This document shows positions 1-7,363 of a stretch of DNA of 8,571 nt, one piece after another; within the stretch, counting starts at the first letter, position 1; every line of letters begins with the position of its first letter. The notes beneath the pieces are model-generated. The model worked only from the letters and a program-made list of their open reading frames with translations. It made no database searches and had not been told where the DNA came from. This DNA is from Vicinamibacteria bacterium (GTDB lineage: Bacteria > Acidobacteriota > Vicinamibacteria > Vicinamibacterales > 2-12-FULL-66-21). The position numbers were made by a program, and so were the translations under genes. The DNA lies in assembly GCA_025937075.1 (NCBI GenBank), contig JAICSD010000170.1, positions 1 through 8,571 of the forward strand, read 5' to 3'.

Positions 1-576
1 CCCTTTCGAGCGGATCTCGACGGTGTCGTCGGCGACGAGGCGATGGCCGCGGACGATCAGATCCAGCGCCGACTCACTCTTGCCGATGCCGCTCTCGCCG
101 ACGATGAGCACGCCGAGGCCGAGAATGTCCATCAGGACGCCGTGCACCGTTCCGCGTGGCGCGAGATACGCGTCGAGCGCGGCCGAGAGCCGCGCCATGG
201 CCAGCGGGGTGGCCGACCGCGTGCGCATCAGCGGCACGCCCGCCGCGTCTGCCTCGATCGCGATTTCCGGTACGGGCCGCAGGTCGTCGGTGACGACGAC
301 GCACGGCAGCGCGTGCGAGAGCACGCGGCGCATGACGGCGGACCGGTCCGATGGCGAGAGCGACTCGAGGAACCGGACTTCGCTTTCCCCGAAGACGAGC
401 ACGCGCCCTTCGCGCAGATACTGATCGAATCCGGAGAGCGCGAGGCCGGTCTTCTGCGGATGCGGGTTGGTGATTCGGCGGTCGAGTCCGCTGGCGCCCG
501 CGACGATCTCGAGATCGATCGCGCGCGACTCGCTCAGGTCGCGCAGGACGGTCGCTACGCTGACGCTCGCTCCCAT
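1..576 (-). CDS. hprK: HPr kinase/phosphorylase, N-terminal 192 residues (gene runs off the left edge)
   Basis: HprK phosphorylates and dephosphorylates a serine of the phosphocarrier HPr in the cytoplasm, linking metabolic state to PTS-type regulation. Reading from the ATG at 574-576, the frame stays open for 192 codons to base 1. Residues 33-50 (RRITNPHPQKTGLALSGF) match the conserved start of the HprK N-terminal domain. The catalytic domain begins with RGTVHGVLMDILGLG (141-155), followed by the P-loop GESGIGKSE (160-168) and the RGHRLVADD motif (176-184). H145, K166, D183 and D184 line up with the known active-site His, P-loop Lys and Asp pair of the family. The rest of the kinase domain, including the HprK signature after the Asp pair, lies outside the window. 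The start is chosen because it gives a normal N-terminus and an in-frame TAA lies upstream. There is no Shine-Dalgarno sequence: the bases before the ATG belong to a repeat element. Identification is secure; completeness of the gene is unknown. Confidence 0.95.
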   Translation of the reverse strand, partial: MGASVSVATVLRDLSESRAIDLEIVAGASGLDRRITNPHPQKTGLALSGFDQYLREGRVLVFGESEVRFLESLSPSDRSAVMRRVLSHALPCVVVTDDLRPVPEIAIEADAAGVPLMRTRSATPLAMARLSAALDAYLAPRGTVHGVLMDILGLGVLIVGESGIGKSESALDLIVRGHRLVADDTVEIRSKG

Positions 577-662
577 GAATTGCAGATTGCAGATTGTAGA
601 TTGCAGATTGATTGTTGGATTAGGGATTTACAACTTGCAATCTGCAATCATAAATCTGAAAT
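577..662. repeat. AT-rich heptamer-based palindromic repeat, copy A (hpf-hprK gap)
   Basis: This element fills nearly all of the 95-base gap between hpf and hprK. Its left arm is a tandem run of a 7-base unit; its right arm carries the reverse complement (638-649 plus a further ATCTG at 654-658). GATTGCAGATTG at 599-610 is a perfect inverted match to CAATCTGCAATC at 638-649, with a 27-base loop. The same 12-mer at 585-596 offers a second pairing register. The composition is far more AT-rich than the flanking genes. The right-arm block at 638-662 matches copy B at 7431-7455 in 22 of 25 positions. It looks like a dispersed REP/MITE-type intergenic repeat. I see no transposase and no convincing promoter in it. 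Confidence 0.85.
579..610. repeat. Tandem heptamer run (ATTGCAG) inside copy A
   Basis: Reading the plus strand from 579 gives ATTGCAG, ATTGCAG, ATTGTAG, ATTGCAG and a partial ATTG, that is 4.5 units of period 7 with a single C-to-T change in the third. The run ends two bases from the hprK start codon. Seven-base tandem arrays can change length by replication slippage; here that would alter the leader of hprK rather than its reading frame. Confidence 0.85.
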
Positions 663-671
663 GCTCCGGGC

Positions 672-1208
672 TCAGTCCGGTTCGATGAGACCGTAGTTCC
701 CGTCTTTCCGACGGTAGACGATGCTGACCGCGTCGGTCTCGGCGTTGCGGAAGACGACGAACGTGTCGGGCCCGCTCTCGACCCGCAGCGCGGCGTCGTC
801 CACGGACATCGGCTTGACGGCGTAGCGTGTCGCGCGCACGATCCGCCGCGGCGACGGCTCCTCCGGCGCGCTGCCGAGCGAGGTCGCGGGCGATCGTTTG
901 CCGTTGTCGCCGCGCTTGCGCTCGGTGAACTTCGACTTCAGCTTCTGCGCCTGCTGTTCGAGCCGGCTGGTGGCATCCGCGACCGACGGGTTCCAGGCGT
1001 TTCCCTCCCCTGTCGCGCGGAGCATGTGGTCGCCTCTCGCATGGATCACGATTTCCGCGAGGTGGCGGTATTTCTCCTTCGTCAGGATGATCGTGGCGGA
1101 GATGGCGCGATCGTTCAGAATGCGCTCGACCTTCGAGAGCCGGCGGGTGATGAGCTGGCGGATGGCCGGGGTGATCGCCACCTGCCGGCCCGTGATGGCT
1201 ACACGCAT
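672..1208 (-). CDS. hpf: Ribosome hibernation promoting factor, long form
   Basis: Long-form HPF binds the small ribosomal subunit in the decoding region and joins two 70S ribosomes into inactive 100S dimers in slow growth or stress. The protein is 178 residues, within the usual 170-190 range for the long form. Residues 1-97 form the ribosome-binding S30AE/YfiA-type domain (start MRVAITGRQVAITPAI, with a basic helix at about 82-100). A polar, Pro/Ser-rich linker spans about 98-121. Residues 122-177 form the dimerisation domain, ending in the hallmark VVYRRKDGNYGLIEP-like motif (here SIVYRRKDGNYGLIEPD, 162-178) after FVVFRNAETDAV (150-161). The gene follows rpoN by 10 bases with no clear Shine-Dalgarno sequence, so translation is probably coupled to rpoN. 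An rpoN-hpf pair is a widespread arrangement. The dimerisation domain separates it from the short proteobacterial HPF and from YfiA. Confidence 0.95.
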   Translation of the reverse strand: MRVAITGRQVAITPAIRQLITRRLSKVERILNDRAISATIILTKEKYRHLAEIVIHARGDHMLRATGEGNAWNPSVADATSRLEQQAQKLKSKFTERKRGDNGKRSPATSLGSAPEEPSPRRIVRATRYAVKPMSVDDAALRVESGPDTFVVFRNAETDAVSIVYRRKDGNYGLIEPD

Positions 1209-1218
1209 GTCGGTGAGG

Positions 1219-2658
1219 TCAGTACAGGACCTTGCGCTGGTTCGACGTGGGGATCTTCAGCTCCTCGCGGTACTTCGCGATCGTGCGCCGGGCGAGCATG
1301 AGCCCTTCCTTCTGCAGGATGCTGACGATCTTCGAGTCGCTCAGCGGCTTGCGCGGGTCCTCGTTTTCGATGATCTTCCGGATCCGCTGCTTGATCGTGA
1401 CCGACGAGACGCTGTCGCCGTACGAGCTGCTGATCCCGCTGTGGAAGAAGTACTTCATTTCGAACACGCCCTGGGGCGTGTGCATGTACTTGTTGTTCAC
1501 GACGCGGCTGACCGTGGATTCGTGCATGCCGATGTCGTTCGCGACGTCGCGCAGCACGAGCGGCCGCAGATACTCGATGCCGTTGTCGAGGAACTCCCGC
1601 TGGAAATTGATGATGCTGTTGGCGACCTTCTGGATGGTCTTCTGCCGCTGGTCGACGGACTTGATCAGCCACAGTGCGGACCGGAACTTGTCCTTCACGT
1701 AGTTCCGCGTCTCGTTGTTCTCCTCCGTCCCGGGCGCGTTCTTGTCGAGCAGACGCCGGTACGTCGGGCTGATCCGCAACTGCGGCAGCCCCTCCTCGTT
1801 CAGCATCGCCACGTATTGATCCTCGACCTTGACGACGTAGACGTCGGGGATCACGTACTGCGATTGCTGCGGGTTGTACCGGCTCCCCGGCTTGGGGTCG
1901 AGGTTGCGAATGATCTCGATGTGCTCCTTGAGATCCTCGATCGTCATCCCCAGCCGCCGGGCGATCTCCGGCACCTGATGGTTCTGCAGCAGGCGGAGGT
2001 GTTCGGTGACGATCTTCTCCGTCGGCGTGCCTTCGAGGCCCAGGAACTTGAGCTGCAGCCAGAGGCATTCCTGCAGGTCGCGCGCGGCGACGCCGTGCGG
2101 ATCGAAGGTCTGCAGGAGCTGGAGCGCCTTCTCGACCTCCGCCACGGGCCATTCGCCCATCGCGGCAATCTCTTCGACCGACGCGACGAGATAGCCGTCG
2201 TCATCCAGATTGCCGATGATCGCGGTGCCGATGTCGCGCACCTGATCGTCGTCGGACTGGTGCAGCGACAGTTGCCAGAGGAGGTGATCCGACAGCGAGC
2301 TTGCCGACGAGAGCGTGTTCTCGATCGGCGGCAGCTCTTTGACCTCCGACGGCGTCCGGGAGCGATAGCCGTCGTCCAGATAATCGCCGAAAAAGTACTC
2401 GTAATCGGCGTCGTCCCACGTGTCGGGTTTGTCAGCGGGCGGCTGTTCGGGCTCGGGCTTGTCGGTCTGCGTCTGTTCTGCCGGCTGCAGTTCCTCGGTA
2501 GGCACTTCCTCCAGCAGCGGGTTCTCGACCATCTCCTGGTTCAGCAGGTCGGCGAGCTCGAGCGTCGACATCGGCAGCAGCTTGATCGCCTGCTGCAGCG
2601 ATGGCGTCAGGATGAGCTTTTGGACGAGTTTTGTGTGCAGCTTCTGCTGGATTGCCAT
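1219..2658 (-). CDS. rpoN: RNA polymerase sigma-54 factor
   Basis: Sigma-54 directs core RNA polymerase to -24/-12 promoters and needs an AAA+ activator to open DNA. The 479-residue length is normal. Region I is the Gln/Leu-rich activator-interacting segment at 1-50 (QKLILTPSLQQAIKLLPMS, NPLLEE). Region II is short and acidic/Pro-rich (about 51-105). The core-binding domain covers about 110-300 and includes IIGNLDDDGYL (147-157) and FDPHGVAARDLQECL (185-199). The helix-turn-helix region is at about 366-405 (DVANDIGMHESTVSRVVNNK, then TPQGVFEMKYFF). The RpoN box is at 456-465 and reads ARRTIAKYRE, with Ile where the usual box has Val; the rest is identical. GGGA about 4 bases before the ATG is at best a weak ribosome-binding site. 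The gene starts 31 bases after lptB, consistent with the same operon. Function is secure. Confidence 0.97.
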   Translation of the reverse strand: MAIQQKLHTKLVQKLILTPSLQQAIKLLPMSTLELADLLNQEMVENPLLEEVPTEELQPAEQTQTDKPEPEQPPADKPDTWDDADYEYFFGDYLDDGYRSRTPSEVKELPPIENTLSSASSLSDHLLWQLSLHQSDDDQVRDIGTAIIGNLDDDGYLVASVEEIAAMGEWPVAEVEKALQLLQTFDPHGVAARDLQECLWLQLKFLGLEGTPTEKIVTEHLRLLQNHQVPEIARRLGMTIEDLKEHIEIIRNLDPKPGSRYNPQQSQYVIPDVYVVKVEDQYVAMLNEEGLPQLRISPTYRRLLDKNAPGTEENNETRNYVKDKFRSALWLIKSVDQRQKTIQKVANSIINFQREFLDNGIEYLRPLVLRDVANDIGMHESTVSRVVNNKYMHTPQGVFEMKYFFHSGISSSYGDSVSSVTIKQRIRKIIENEDPRKPLSDSKIVSILQKEGLMLARRTIAKYREELKIPTSNQRKVLY

Positions 2659-2689
2659 GGGTCCCGGTCAGCCGTCTCGACCTTTGATT

Positions 2690-3415
2690 TTAGTCCAATC
2701 GGAACTCGGAACCGAGGTAAATCCGCTTCACCTCCTCGTCTGCGGCGAGCGAATCGGGCGTTCCGCTGCGGAAAATGATGCCGTCGTGCACGATGTACGC
2801 GCGGTCGGTGATGCGCAGCGTTTCGCGCACGTTGTGGTCGGTGATGAGCACGCCGATGCCGCGCTGCTTGAGGTGGAAGATGATGTTCTGAATGTCGGTG
2901 ACGGCGATCGGATCGATGCCGGCGAAGGGCTCGTCGAGCAGCATGAACTTGGGGGACATCACGAGCGCGCGCGTGATCTCGCACCGGCGGCGCTCGCCGC
3001 CCGACAGGGTGTAGGCCGGCGATTTCGCCAGCGGCGTCAACCCCAGCTCGGCCAGGAGATCGCGCAAACGGGTGCGCCGCTCGGCCCCCGAGATGTCGAG
3101 CGTCTCGAGGATCGCCATGATGTTCTGCTCGACGGTGAGGCCGCGGAACACCGACGCTTCCTGCGGCAGGTAGCCGATGCCCTTTCGGGCGCGGATATAC
3201 ATCGGGTCGTCGGTGACGTCGGTGCCGTCGAGGAGCACGCGTCCGGCGTCGGGCGCCGTCAGACCGACGATCATGGAGAACGTGGTCGTCTTGCCGGCCC
3301 CGTTGGGCCCGAGCAGCCCGATCACTTCCCCGGACTCGAGGCCGACGGTCACGCCCTTGACGACCGTGCGTCCGCCGTAGGATTTGGTGAGATCCTGCGT
3401 GCGCAGCGTCGGCAT
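2690..3415 (-). CDS. lptB: LPS export ABC transporter ATP-binding protein LptB
   Basis: LptB is the cytoplasmic ATPase of the LptB2FG complex that pulls LPS out of the inner membrane and pushes it along the Lpt bridge. All ABC motifs are intact in the 241 residues: Walker [10 protein letters not shown] (36-44), Q-loop at Q85 in [19 protein letters not shown], signature [11 protein letters not shown] (137-147), Walker [14 protein letters not shown] (157-169) and the switch His at H194 in [10 protein letters not shown]. The stretches [26 protein letters not shown] and DHNVRETL are typical of LptB rather than of branched-chain amino-acid transporters (LivF/LivG), the main alternative among short ABC ATPases. 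The start codon lies 3 bases after the stop of the lptCA-like gene (TGACGCATG), so translation is very likely coupled. The membrane partners LptF and LptG are not in the window. Confidence 0.96.
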   Translation of the reverse strand: MPTLRTQDLTKSYGGRTVVKGVTVGLESGEVIGLLGPNGAGKTTTFSMIVGLTAPDAGRVLLDGTDVTDDPMYIRARKGIGYLPQEASVFRGLTVEQNIMAILETLDISGAERRTRLRDLLAELGLTPLAKSPAYTLSGGERRRCEITRALVMSPKFMLLDEPFAGIDPIAVTDIQNIIFHLKQRGIGVLITDHNVRETLRITDRAYIVHDGIIFRSGTPDSLAADEEVKRIYLGSEFRLD

Positions 3416-3418
3416 GCG

Positions 3419-5632
3419 TCAGTTCTTCACCGTGCCGCAGGCGATCGACTCAGTCTTCTGGCTGGATGTTTCGTTGCCGATGGAGCGGATGGTATCGGTG
3501 CCCTGATGGAATGTCAAAGCGGCGCCGGTCGTCACTTTGCAGTTCGGCGGCGTGTCGTCATAGACCTTCACGGGCGCGCCAACCATGGTGTATTCGTCGG
3601 TCGCCGCGATGTACGTCAAATGGGTACCTTCGGCCCGCCGCGTCTCCTGGCGCGAGATCACGGGATCCCCATATGCCTCCGCGCGCACGAGTTCGCCGCC
3701 GTCGTCGGAGAGGAACAGCTGAATCCTGTCGCCGGTCACGTCCCCATCGGGTCCGGTCATGTGGGCCTTGGTCGTGTACGTCGCCAGGTGCCTGGCGTCT
3801 TCGTACAGAAAATCCTGCGCCACAGTCGTCGTCGGCTCGGGTGGCTTCGCCGGCGAGGACGCGGCCGCCTTGGGGGCGTTCTCCGCAGGCGCCTGCTTGA
3901 GGGTCATCACCGTCCGGACGTTCGTCGTCGCGTGCAGGTTGCCGTTCTTGTCGTCGAGCACGATTTGGTCCGCCTGTACGACTGTGTCCTCCTGCCATAG
4001 CCGCGCATTGCCGGCGTAGGTCGCCAGCGAAGCATTCCCGTCGTAGTCCAGCCGATTGGATTTCACGTTCACCGGCTCGCCCTGTTTGAGCATGCCGGGC
4101 ATCTTCACGTCTCCGGGCTGCTTCGTGTTTCGCTGCTGCTGGATCACGCTGCGCACGTTCGTATCCGCTTTCATCGACTGCGACGTCAGGGTCAACTGGA
4201 TCGTGCGCGCATCGACCTGGAGACGGCTGTCGCTGACGTGCGGGCCGTTGCCGTGCTCGCCCGCGGCGGGCGGCTGCAGGTCGAGGCGGTCCGCCGCCAC
4301 GTCATAGATCGCGACGGGCGCGTCGGCGGTCGTGTCAGTGCCGTCCGTGAAGTGCACCATGCCGTGGAACTCCGCGGTCTGCACGTCGCCGAACCCCGGC
4401 TTCGTCGTCACGTCGAGCCGCTCGGCCCGCGCGGTACGGTTGACGGCGTCGATCTTCTTCCTGGGGTTCGCCGCGCGCGTTTCCCGAAAATCGACGCTTC
4501 CGGAGAACGTTGCGCGCTGGAGCCCGCCGGGCGTTTCGCCGTTCGCCACCGGCGGACCGGACGCGACGAGGGTGGCGGAGCGGATTCTGCGCGCGGGCGT
4601 GTCGCCGTCCGGCGGCAAGTCCACCTGCACTTTGGTGTTCGCGGTCAGGCTGGTCACCGTGGACCCATCCGGCGCGAGCGAGATGTCGATCGTCTGGCCG
4701 GCGACCCGGCGAGCGCCTTTGCCCGGATCACCCGGGAGCTGAACGACCGCGTTGTCGACGAGGTGCGCGGTCTGCAGCGTGCGTCCATCGGGCGCATATG
4801 CCAGATCGATGTCCCTGGCCTGCATGTCGGCCCCGTTGGAGCCCGGGAGCGACGCGATGTGCGAGTTCGCGCGCAGCTCCATCCGCTCGATCCGCTGCTC
4901 GTCGTCCGAGAGGAACACGGTGGCCTCGTCGGTCGTGATCGTGCGCCCTTCGCCTTCGAGGTGCGCGCCCCCCGTGAACTTCATGTAGTGCTCGGGGCGG
5001 GCGAAACCCGCCGTGGCCGACGTGATGTGAACGGAGCCCTGCCCTTTCTCGTCCGGCGCGACATCGATTTTTGCGCGATCGAGGATCCAGAGGACGTCGC
5101 GGTTGCGGTCGTAGGTGCCCCCGACGCCCGAGCCTTTCATCCGCCCGCGTGTGAACGTCAGCGGGCCGGGGATTCGCGCGATGCCATCGCGATCGTCGTA
5201 GTCCGCCTGCTCCGCCTTCACCGTCACGCCGTCGCTCGTCGTCAGCGTGACCCCGCCCGACAGGTGCGCGGTTCCGATGTCCTTGCCGGGGGGCGACGTC
5301 AGTTCGGCCTCGCGCCCTTTGATGGTGATGGTCTTGCCGGTTTTCGGCAGCGTGATCTCGACCCCGTCGAACAGGCGCGTACGGCCGTCCGCGTAGGAAA
5401 GCTCGCCGCCGAACTGGATGGAGAACGCGACTTTCCCTTCCCGGTACCGTTCGAGATGGCCGCCGCCGGTTGTCTGCTGCTGTGCGTTCTGGTCGAGCGG
5501 CTTGATCGGCGGCGGCGCGCCCGCCGGCACCGCGGCCTGCTTCGAGCCGCGGCGATACGACAGCGCCACGTACGCGGCGAAGACGAGCACGAAGAGGCCG
5601 ATGACGGCGCGAAGCGTCCGCGCTCTCCGCAT
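3419..5632 (-). CDS. Large membrane-anchored LPS-transport protein with LptC-like start and several LptA/OstA-like repeats
   Basis: This 737-residue protein is predicted to carry LPS across the periplasm. Residues 1-8 are basic (MRRARTLR) and 9-26 form one hydrophobic segment with no lipobox Cys, which suggests an uncleaved inner-membrane anchor as in LptC. A Pro/Gln-rich linker follows (33-57). The rest is a chain of beta-rich units with the LptA/LptC/OstA pattern. Approximate units are 68-191 (LptC-like), 202-261, 270-340, 351-384, 400-453, 520-577, 605-660 and 669-710. The clearest LptA-like ones are SNRLDYDGNASLATYAGNA (525-543) and the segment from 605. An Ala/Pro linker lies at 581-600. 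E. coli LptC and LptA are each about 190 residues, so this chain has about twice their combined length. The only two cysteines are C698 and C732. The gene sits 3 bases after recJ and 3 before lptB, where lptC and lptA normally lie. The family assignment is firm; the exact unit count and the idea that it replaces both proteins are inferences. No symbol is given because it is neither lptC nor lptA alone. Confidence 0.85.
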   Translation of the reverse strand: MRRARTLRAVIGLFVLVFAAYVALSYRRGSKQAAVPAGAPPPIKPLDQNAQQQTTGGGHLERYREGKVAFSIQFGGELSYADGRTRLFDGVEITLPKTGKTITIKGREAELTSPPGKDIGTAHLSGGVTLTTSDGVTVKAEQADYDDRDGIARIPGPLTFTRGRMKGSGVGGTYDRNRDVLWILDRAKIDVAPDEKGQGSVHITSATAGFARPEHYMKFTGGAHLEGEGRTITTDEATVFLSDDEQRIERMELRANSHIASLPGSNGADMQARDIDLAYAPDGRTLQTAHLVDNAVVQLPGDPGKGARRVAGQTIDISLAPDGSTVTSLTANTKVQVDLPPDGDTPARRIRSATLVASGPPVANGETPGGLQRATFSGSVDFRETRAANPRKKIDAVNRTARAERLDVTTKPGFGDVQTAEFHGMVHFTDGTDTTADAPVAIYDVAADRLDLQPPAAGEHGNGPHVSDSRLQVDARTIQLTLTSQSMKADTNVRSVIQQQRNTKQPGDVKMPGMLKQGEPVNVKSNRLDYDGNASLATYAGNARLWQEDTVVQADQIVLDDKNGNLHATTNVRTVMTLKQAPAENAPKAAASSPAKPPEPTTTVAQDFLYEDARHLATYTTKAHMTGPDGDVTGDRIQLFLSDDGGELVRAEAYGDPVISRQETRRAEGTHLTYIAATDEYTMVGAPVKVYDDTPPNCKVTTGAALTFHQGTDTIRSIGNETSSQKTESIACGTVKN

Positions 5633-5635
5633 TTC

Positions 5636-7360
5636 CTATTCTACGTCGCTGAGTGCCTTGAAATCGGCGACCGAGAGTTCGAGGTACGTCTCGCCCTGGA
5701 ACTGGTTTTCCTCGAGCGAGAAGGCCAGATTGACGCCGGCGCGATGCTCCGTGAGGAAGGCTGCCCGCTCGGCCGCGCGCCACGCGATCGCCCGGAAGCT
5801 GCGGCCATCCTGACGGAAGGTCATTTTCAGGTGGCGATCCTTCAACGGGCGCGGCCCGTCGACGATTTCAACCGGCATCGCGTGGAAAACGGGACGCGGA
5901 TTCGCCAGCCCGAACGGCGCAAGCCGATGCAGCCCGTCCACGAGATCAGGCGTGATCTTCTTCAGGCTCAGGGGGGCGTCGATCCGTAAACGCGGGCGGA
6001 GCTGGTCCGGCTCCAGCACGTCGTCCGCGTGCGCGTTCACGCGAGCCCGGAACGCCGGAATCTGCGCCGCCTCCATCGTCAGGCCAGCCGCTTGCTTATG
6101 GCCGCCGAACCGGATGAACAGATCGGCGCAGCGCTCGAGCGCATCGAGCATGTCGAAGTCCGGAATGCTCCGGCAGGACCCGTGCGCGATGTCGCCATCG
6201 ACCGACAGCACGATCGCGGGCTTGTAATACGTGTCGACCAGCTTCGAGGCCGCGATGCCGATCACGCCGCGATGCCATCCGTCACCGCCGACGACGAGCA
6301 CGTTGTGCGCCCCAATCGCAGGATCTGTCTCGATCGCCTTTTTCGCCTGCGCGACGAGGTCGGCTTCCTCGCTCTGTCGGCGGAGGTTTTCCTGATTCAA
6401 CTGCTCGGCGAGCGTGCGCGCCTCTTCCAGGGCGCCTTCATCCGTAGCCAGCAGCAGCCGGGTCGCAATGTCGGGCGTGCTCATGCGGCCGGCCGCGTTG
6501 ACGCGCGGCGCGAGCATGAAAGCGACATGGTAACTGTCGACACGCTTGCCCGTCAGCCCGGATGCCTCCAGAAGCGCGCGCAGCCCCACGGTGTGCCGCC
6601 CCGTGCTCAGCGAATCGAGCCCCAATTTGGCGAGAACCCGGTTCTCTCCCACCAGCGGAACCACATCCGCGAGCGTTCCGATTGCGGCAATCTTCACGAA
6701 TGCGGGCAGCCACTTTCCTTTTCCCGCGCGCTCGCACAATGCCTGCACCACCTTGAGCGCCACGCCCACACCTGCGAGGTGCTTGTCCGGGTAGGTGCAA
6801 TCACGCCGCTTCGGATTGATCACCGCGAGCGCGGGCGGCAGCTCGCCGTCGGGCTCATGGTGGTCGGTGATGATCAGATCGACACCGAGTTCGCGCGCGT
6901 GCGTCGCTGCCTCGGCCGCGCGAATGCCGCAGTCGACCGAAATCACGAGCCGTACTCCGTCGGCGTGCAGGCGCTCGATGGCCGCGGACTGCAGGCCGTA
7001 GCCGTCGCGCAGGCGCTCGGGGATGAAATGGATGCACTCGCCGCCGAGCATCTCGATCGCCCGGCGGAGAATGACGGTTGACGTGATGCCGTCGACATCG
7101 TAGTCGCCGTGGATCGCCATCCGCTCCCGGCGTCCGATGGCGCCTTCGATCCGGATCACGGCCTTCTCCAGATCGGCGAGCCCGAACGGATCGTGGAGGT
7201 GCTCGAGCGACGGGTTCAGGAACCGATAAGCGGACTCCGGATCCGTCAGCCCGCGCAAACAGAGCAGGCGCGCGATCGTCGGGTGCAGGTTGAGCGCGGC
7301 CGCCAGTACGCGCGCGTCGCCTTCGTCACACGGGGTGTGGTGCCAGCGGAGCTTTGGCAT
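5636..7360 (-). CDS. recJ: Single-stranded-DNA-specific exonuclease RecJ
   Basis: RecJ degrades single-stranded DNA 5' to 3' in recombination, mismatch and base-excision repair. The 574 residues match the usual core RecJ length. The DHH domain motifs are complete: HGDYDVDGITS (84-94), SVDCGI (141-146), IITDHHEPDGELP (163-175), LAGVGVALK (195-203) and the LAPRVNAAGRM segment (283-293). The DHHA1 part carries GGDGWHRGVIGIAASKL (358-374), HGSCRSI (393-399) and RFGGHKQAAGL (417-427). The C-terminal OB fold occupies about 455-570. The metal-binding Asp and His residues of the motifs are all present, so the enzyme should be active. The ATG was chosen because MPKLRW is a typical RecJ start. It has no Shine-Dalgarno sequence, and its leader is the heptamer repeat copy B. 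The stop lies 3 bases before lptCA (TAGGAAATG), so a repair gene appears to head the LPS-transport segment. Confidence 0.97.
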   Translation of the reverse strand: MPKLRWHHTPCDEGDARVLAAALNLHPTIARLLCLRGLTDPESAYRFLNPSLEHLHDPFGLADLEKAVIRIEGAIGRRERMAIHGDYDVDGITSTVILRRAIEMLGGECIHFIPERLRDGYGLQSAAIERLHADGVRLVISVDCGIRAAEAATHARELGVDLIITDHHEPDGELPPALAVINPKRRDCTYPDKHLAGVGVALKVVQALCERAGKGKWLPAFVKIAAIGTLADVVPLVGENRVLAKLGLDSLSTGRHTVGLRALLEASGLTGKRVDSYHVAFMLAPRVNAAGRMSTPDIATRLLLATDEGALEEARTLAEQLNQENLRRQSEEADLVAQAKKAIETDPAIGAHNVLVVGGDGWHRGVIGIAASKLVDTYYKPAIVLSVDGDIAHGSCRSIPDFDMLDALERCADLFIRFGGHKQAAGLTMEAAQIPAFRARVNAHADDVLEPDQLRPRLRIDAPLSLKKITPDLVDGLHRLAPFGLANPRPVFHAMPVEIVDGPRPLKDRHLKMTFRQDGRSFRAIAWRAAERAAFLTEHRAGVNLAFSLEENQFQGETYLELSVADFKALSDVE

Positions 7361-7363
7361 CGT

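Noticed and set aside
577..662. CRISPR array
   Set aside because: The units are 7 bases long, contiguous and inverted, with no 25-40 base repeats separated by unique spacers and no cas genes nearby.
577..671. Possible sigma-70 promoter for hprK in the AT-rich repeat (TTGCAG or TTGCAA boxes and TAAT-like boxes)
   Set aside because: No pair of boxes has acceptable spacing; the spacers I found were 11, 12 or 19 bases with poor -10 matches. The AT content is explained by the repeat.
580..696. Peptides with repeated LQIADCRLQI or NLQSAI motifs, which could be taken for a repeat protein or small ORF
   Set aside because: They are translations of the 7-base tandem repeat. A period of 7 read in triplets gives this 7-residue pattern in any frame; there is no gene.
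898..2778. Long plus-strand open frame of 626 codons opposite rpoN and hpf
   Set aside because: It is antisense to two confidently identified genes, is rich in Arg/Leu/Asp as expected from GC-rich reverse frames, and shows no recognisable domain.
2420..4000. Plus-strand open frame of 526 codons starting Ser/Gly/Cys-rich
   Set aside because: It is antisense to rpoN, lptB and lptCA. The odd composition mirrors the acidic and Pro/Gln-rich parts of those genes.
4238..5989. Long plus-strand open frame of 583 codons opposite the lptCA-like gene and recJ
   Set aside because: It spans the junction of two real genes on the other strand and has a low-complexity, Arg-rich composition. It is a shadow frame.
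7331..7350. Sigma-54 promoter near the recJ start (TGGCAC on the minus strand)
   Set aside because: The -24-like TGGCAC is present, but no TTGC-type -12 element follows at the required spacing, and it lies inside the recJ coding region.
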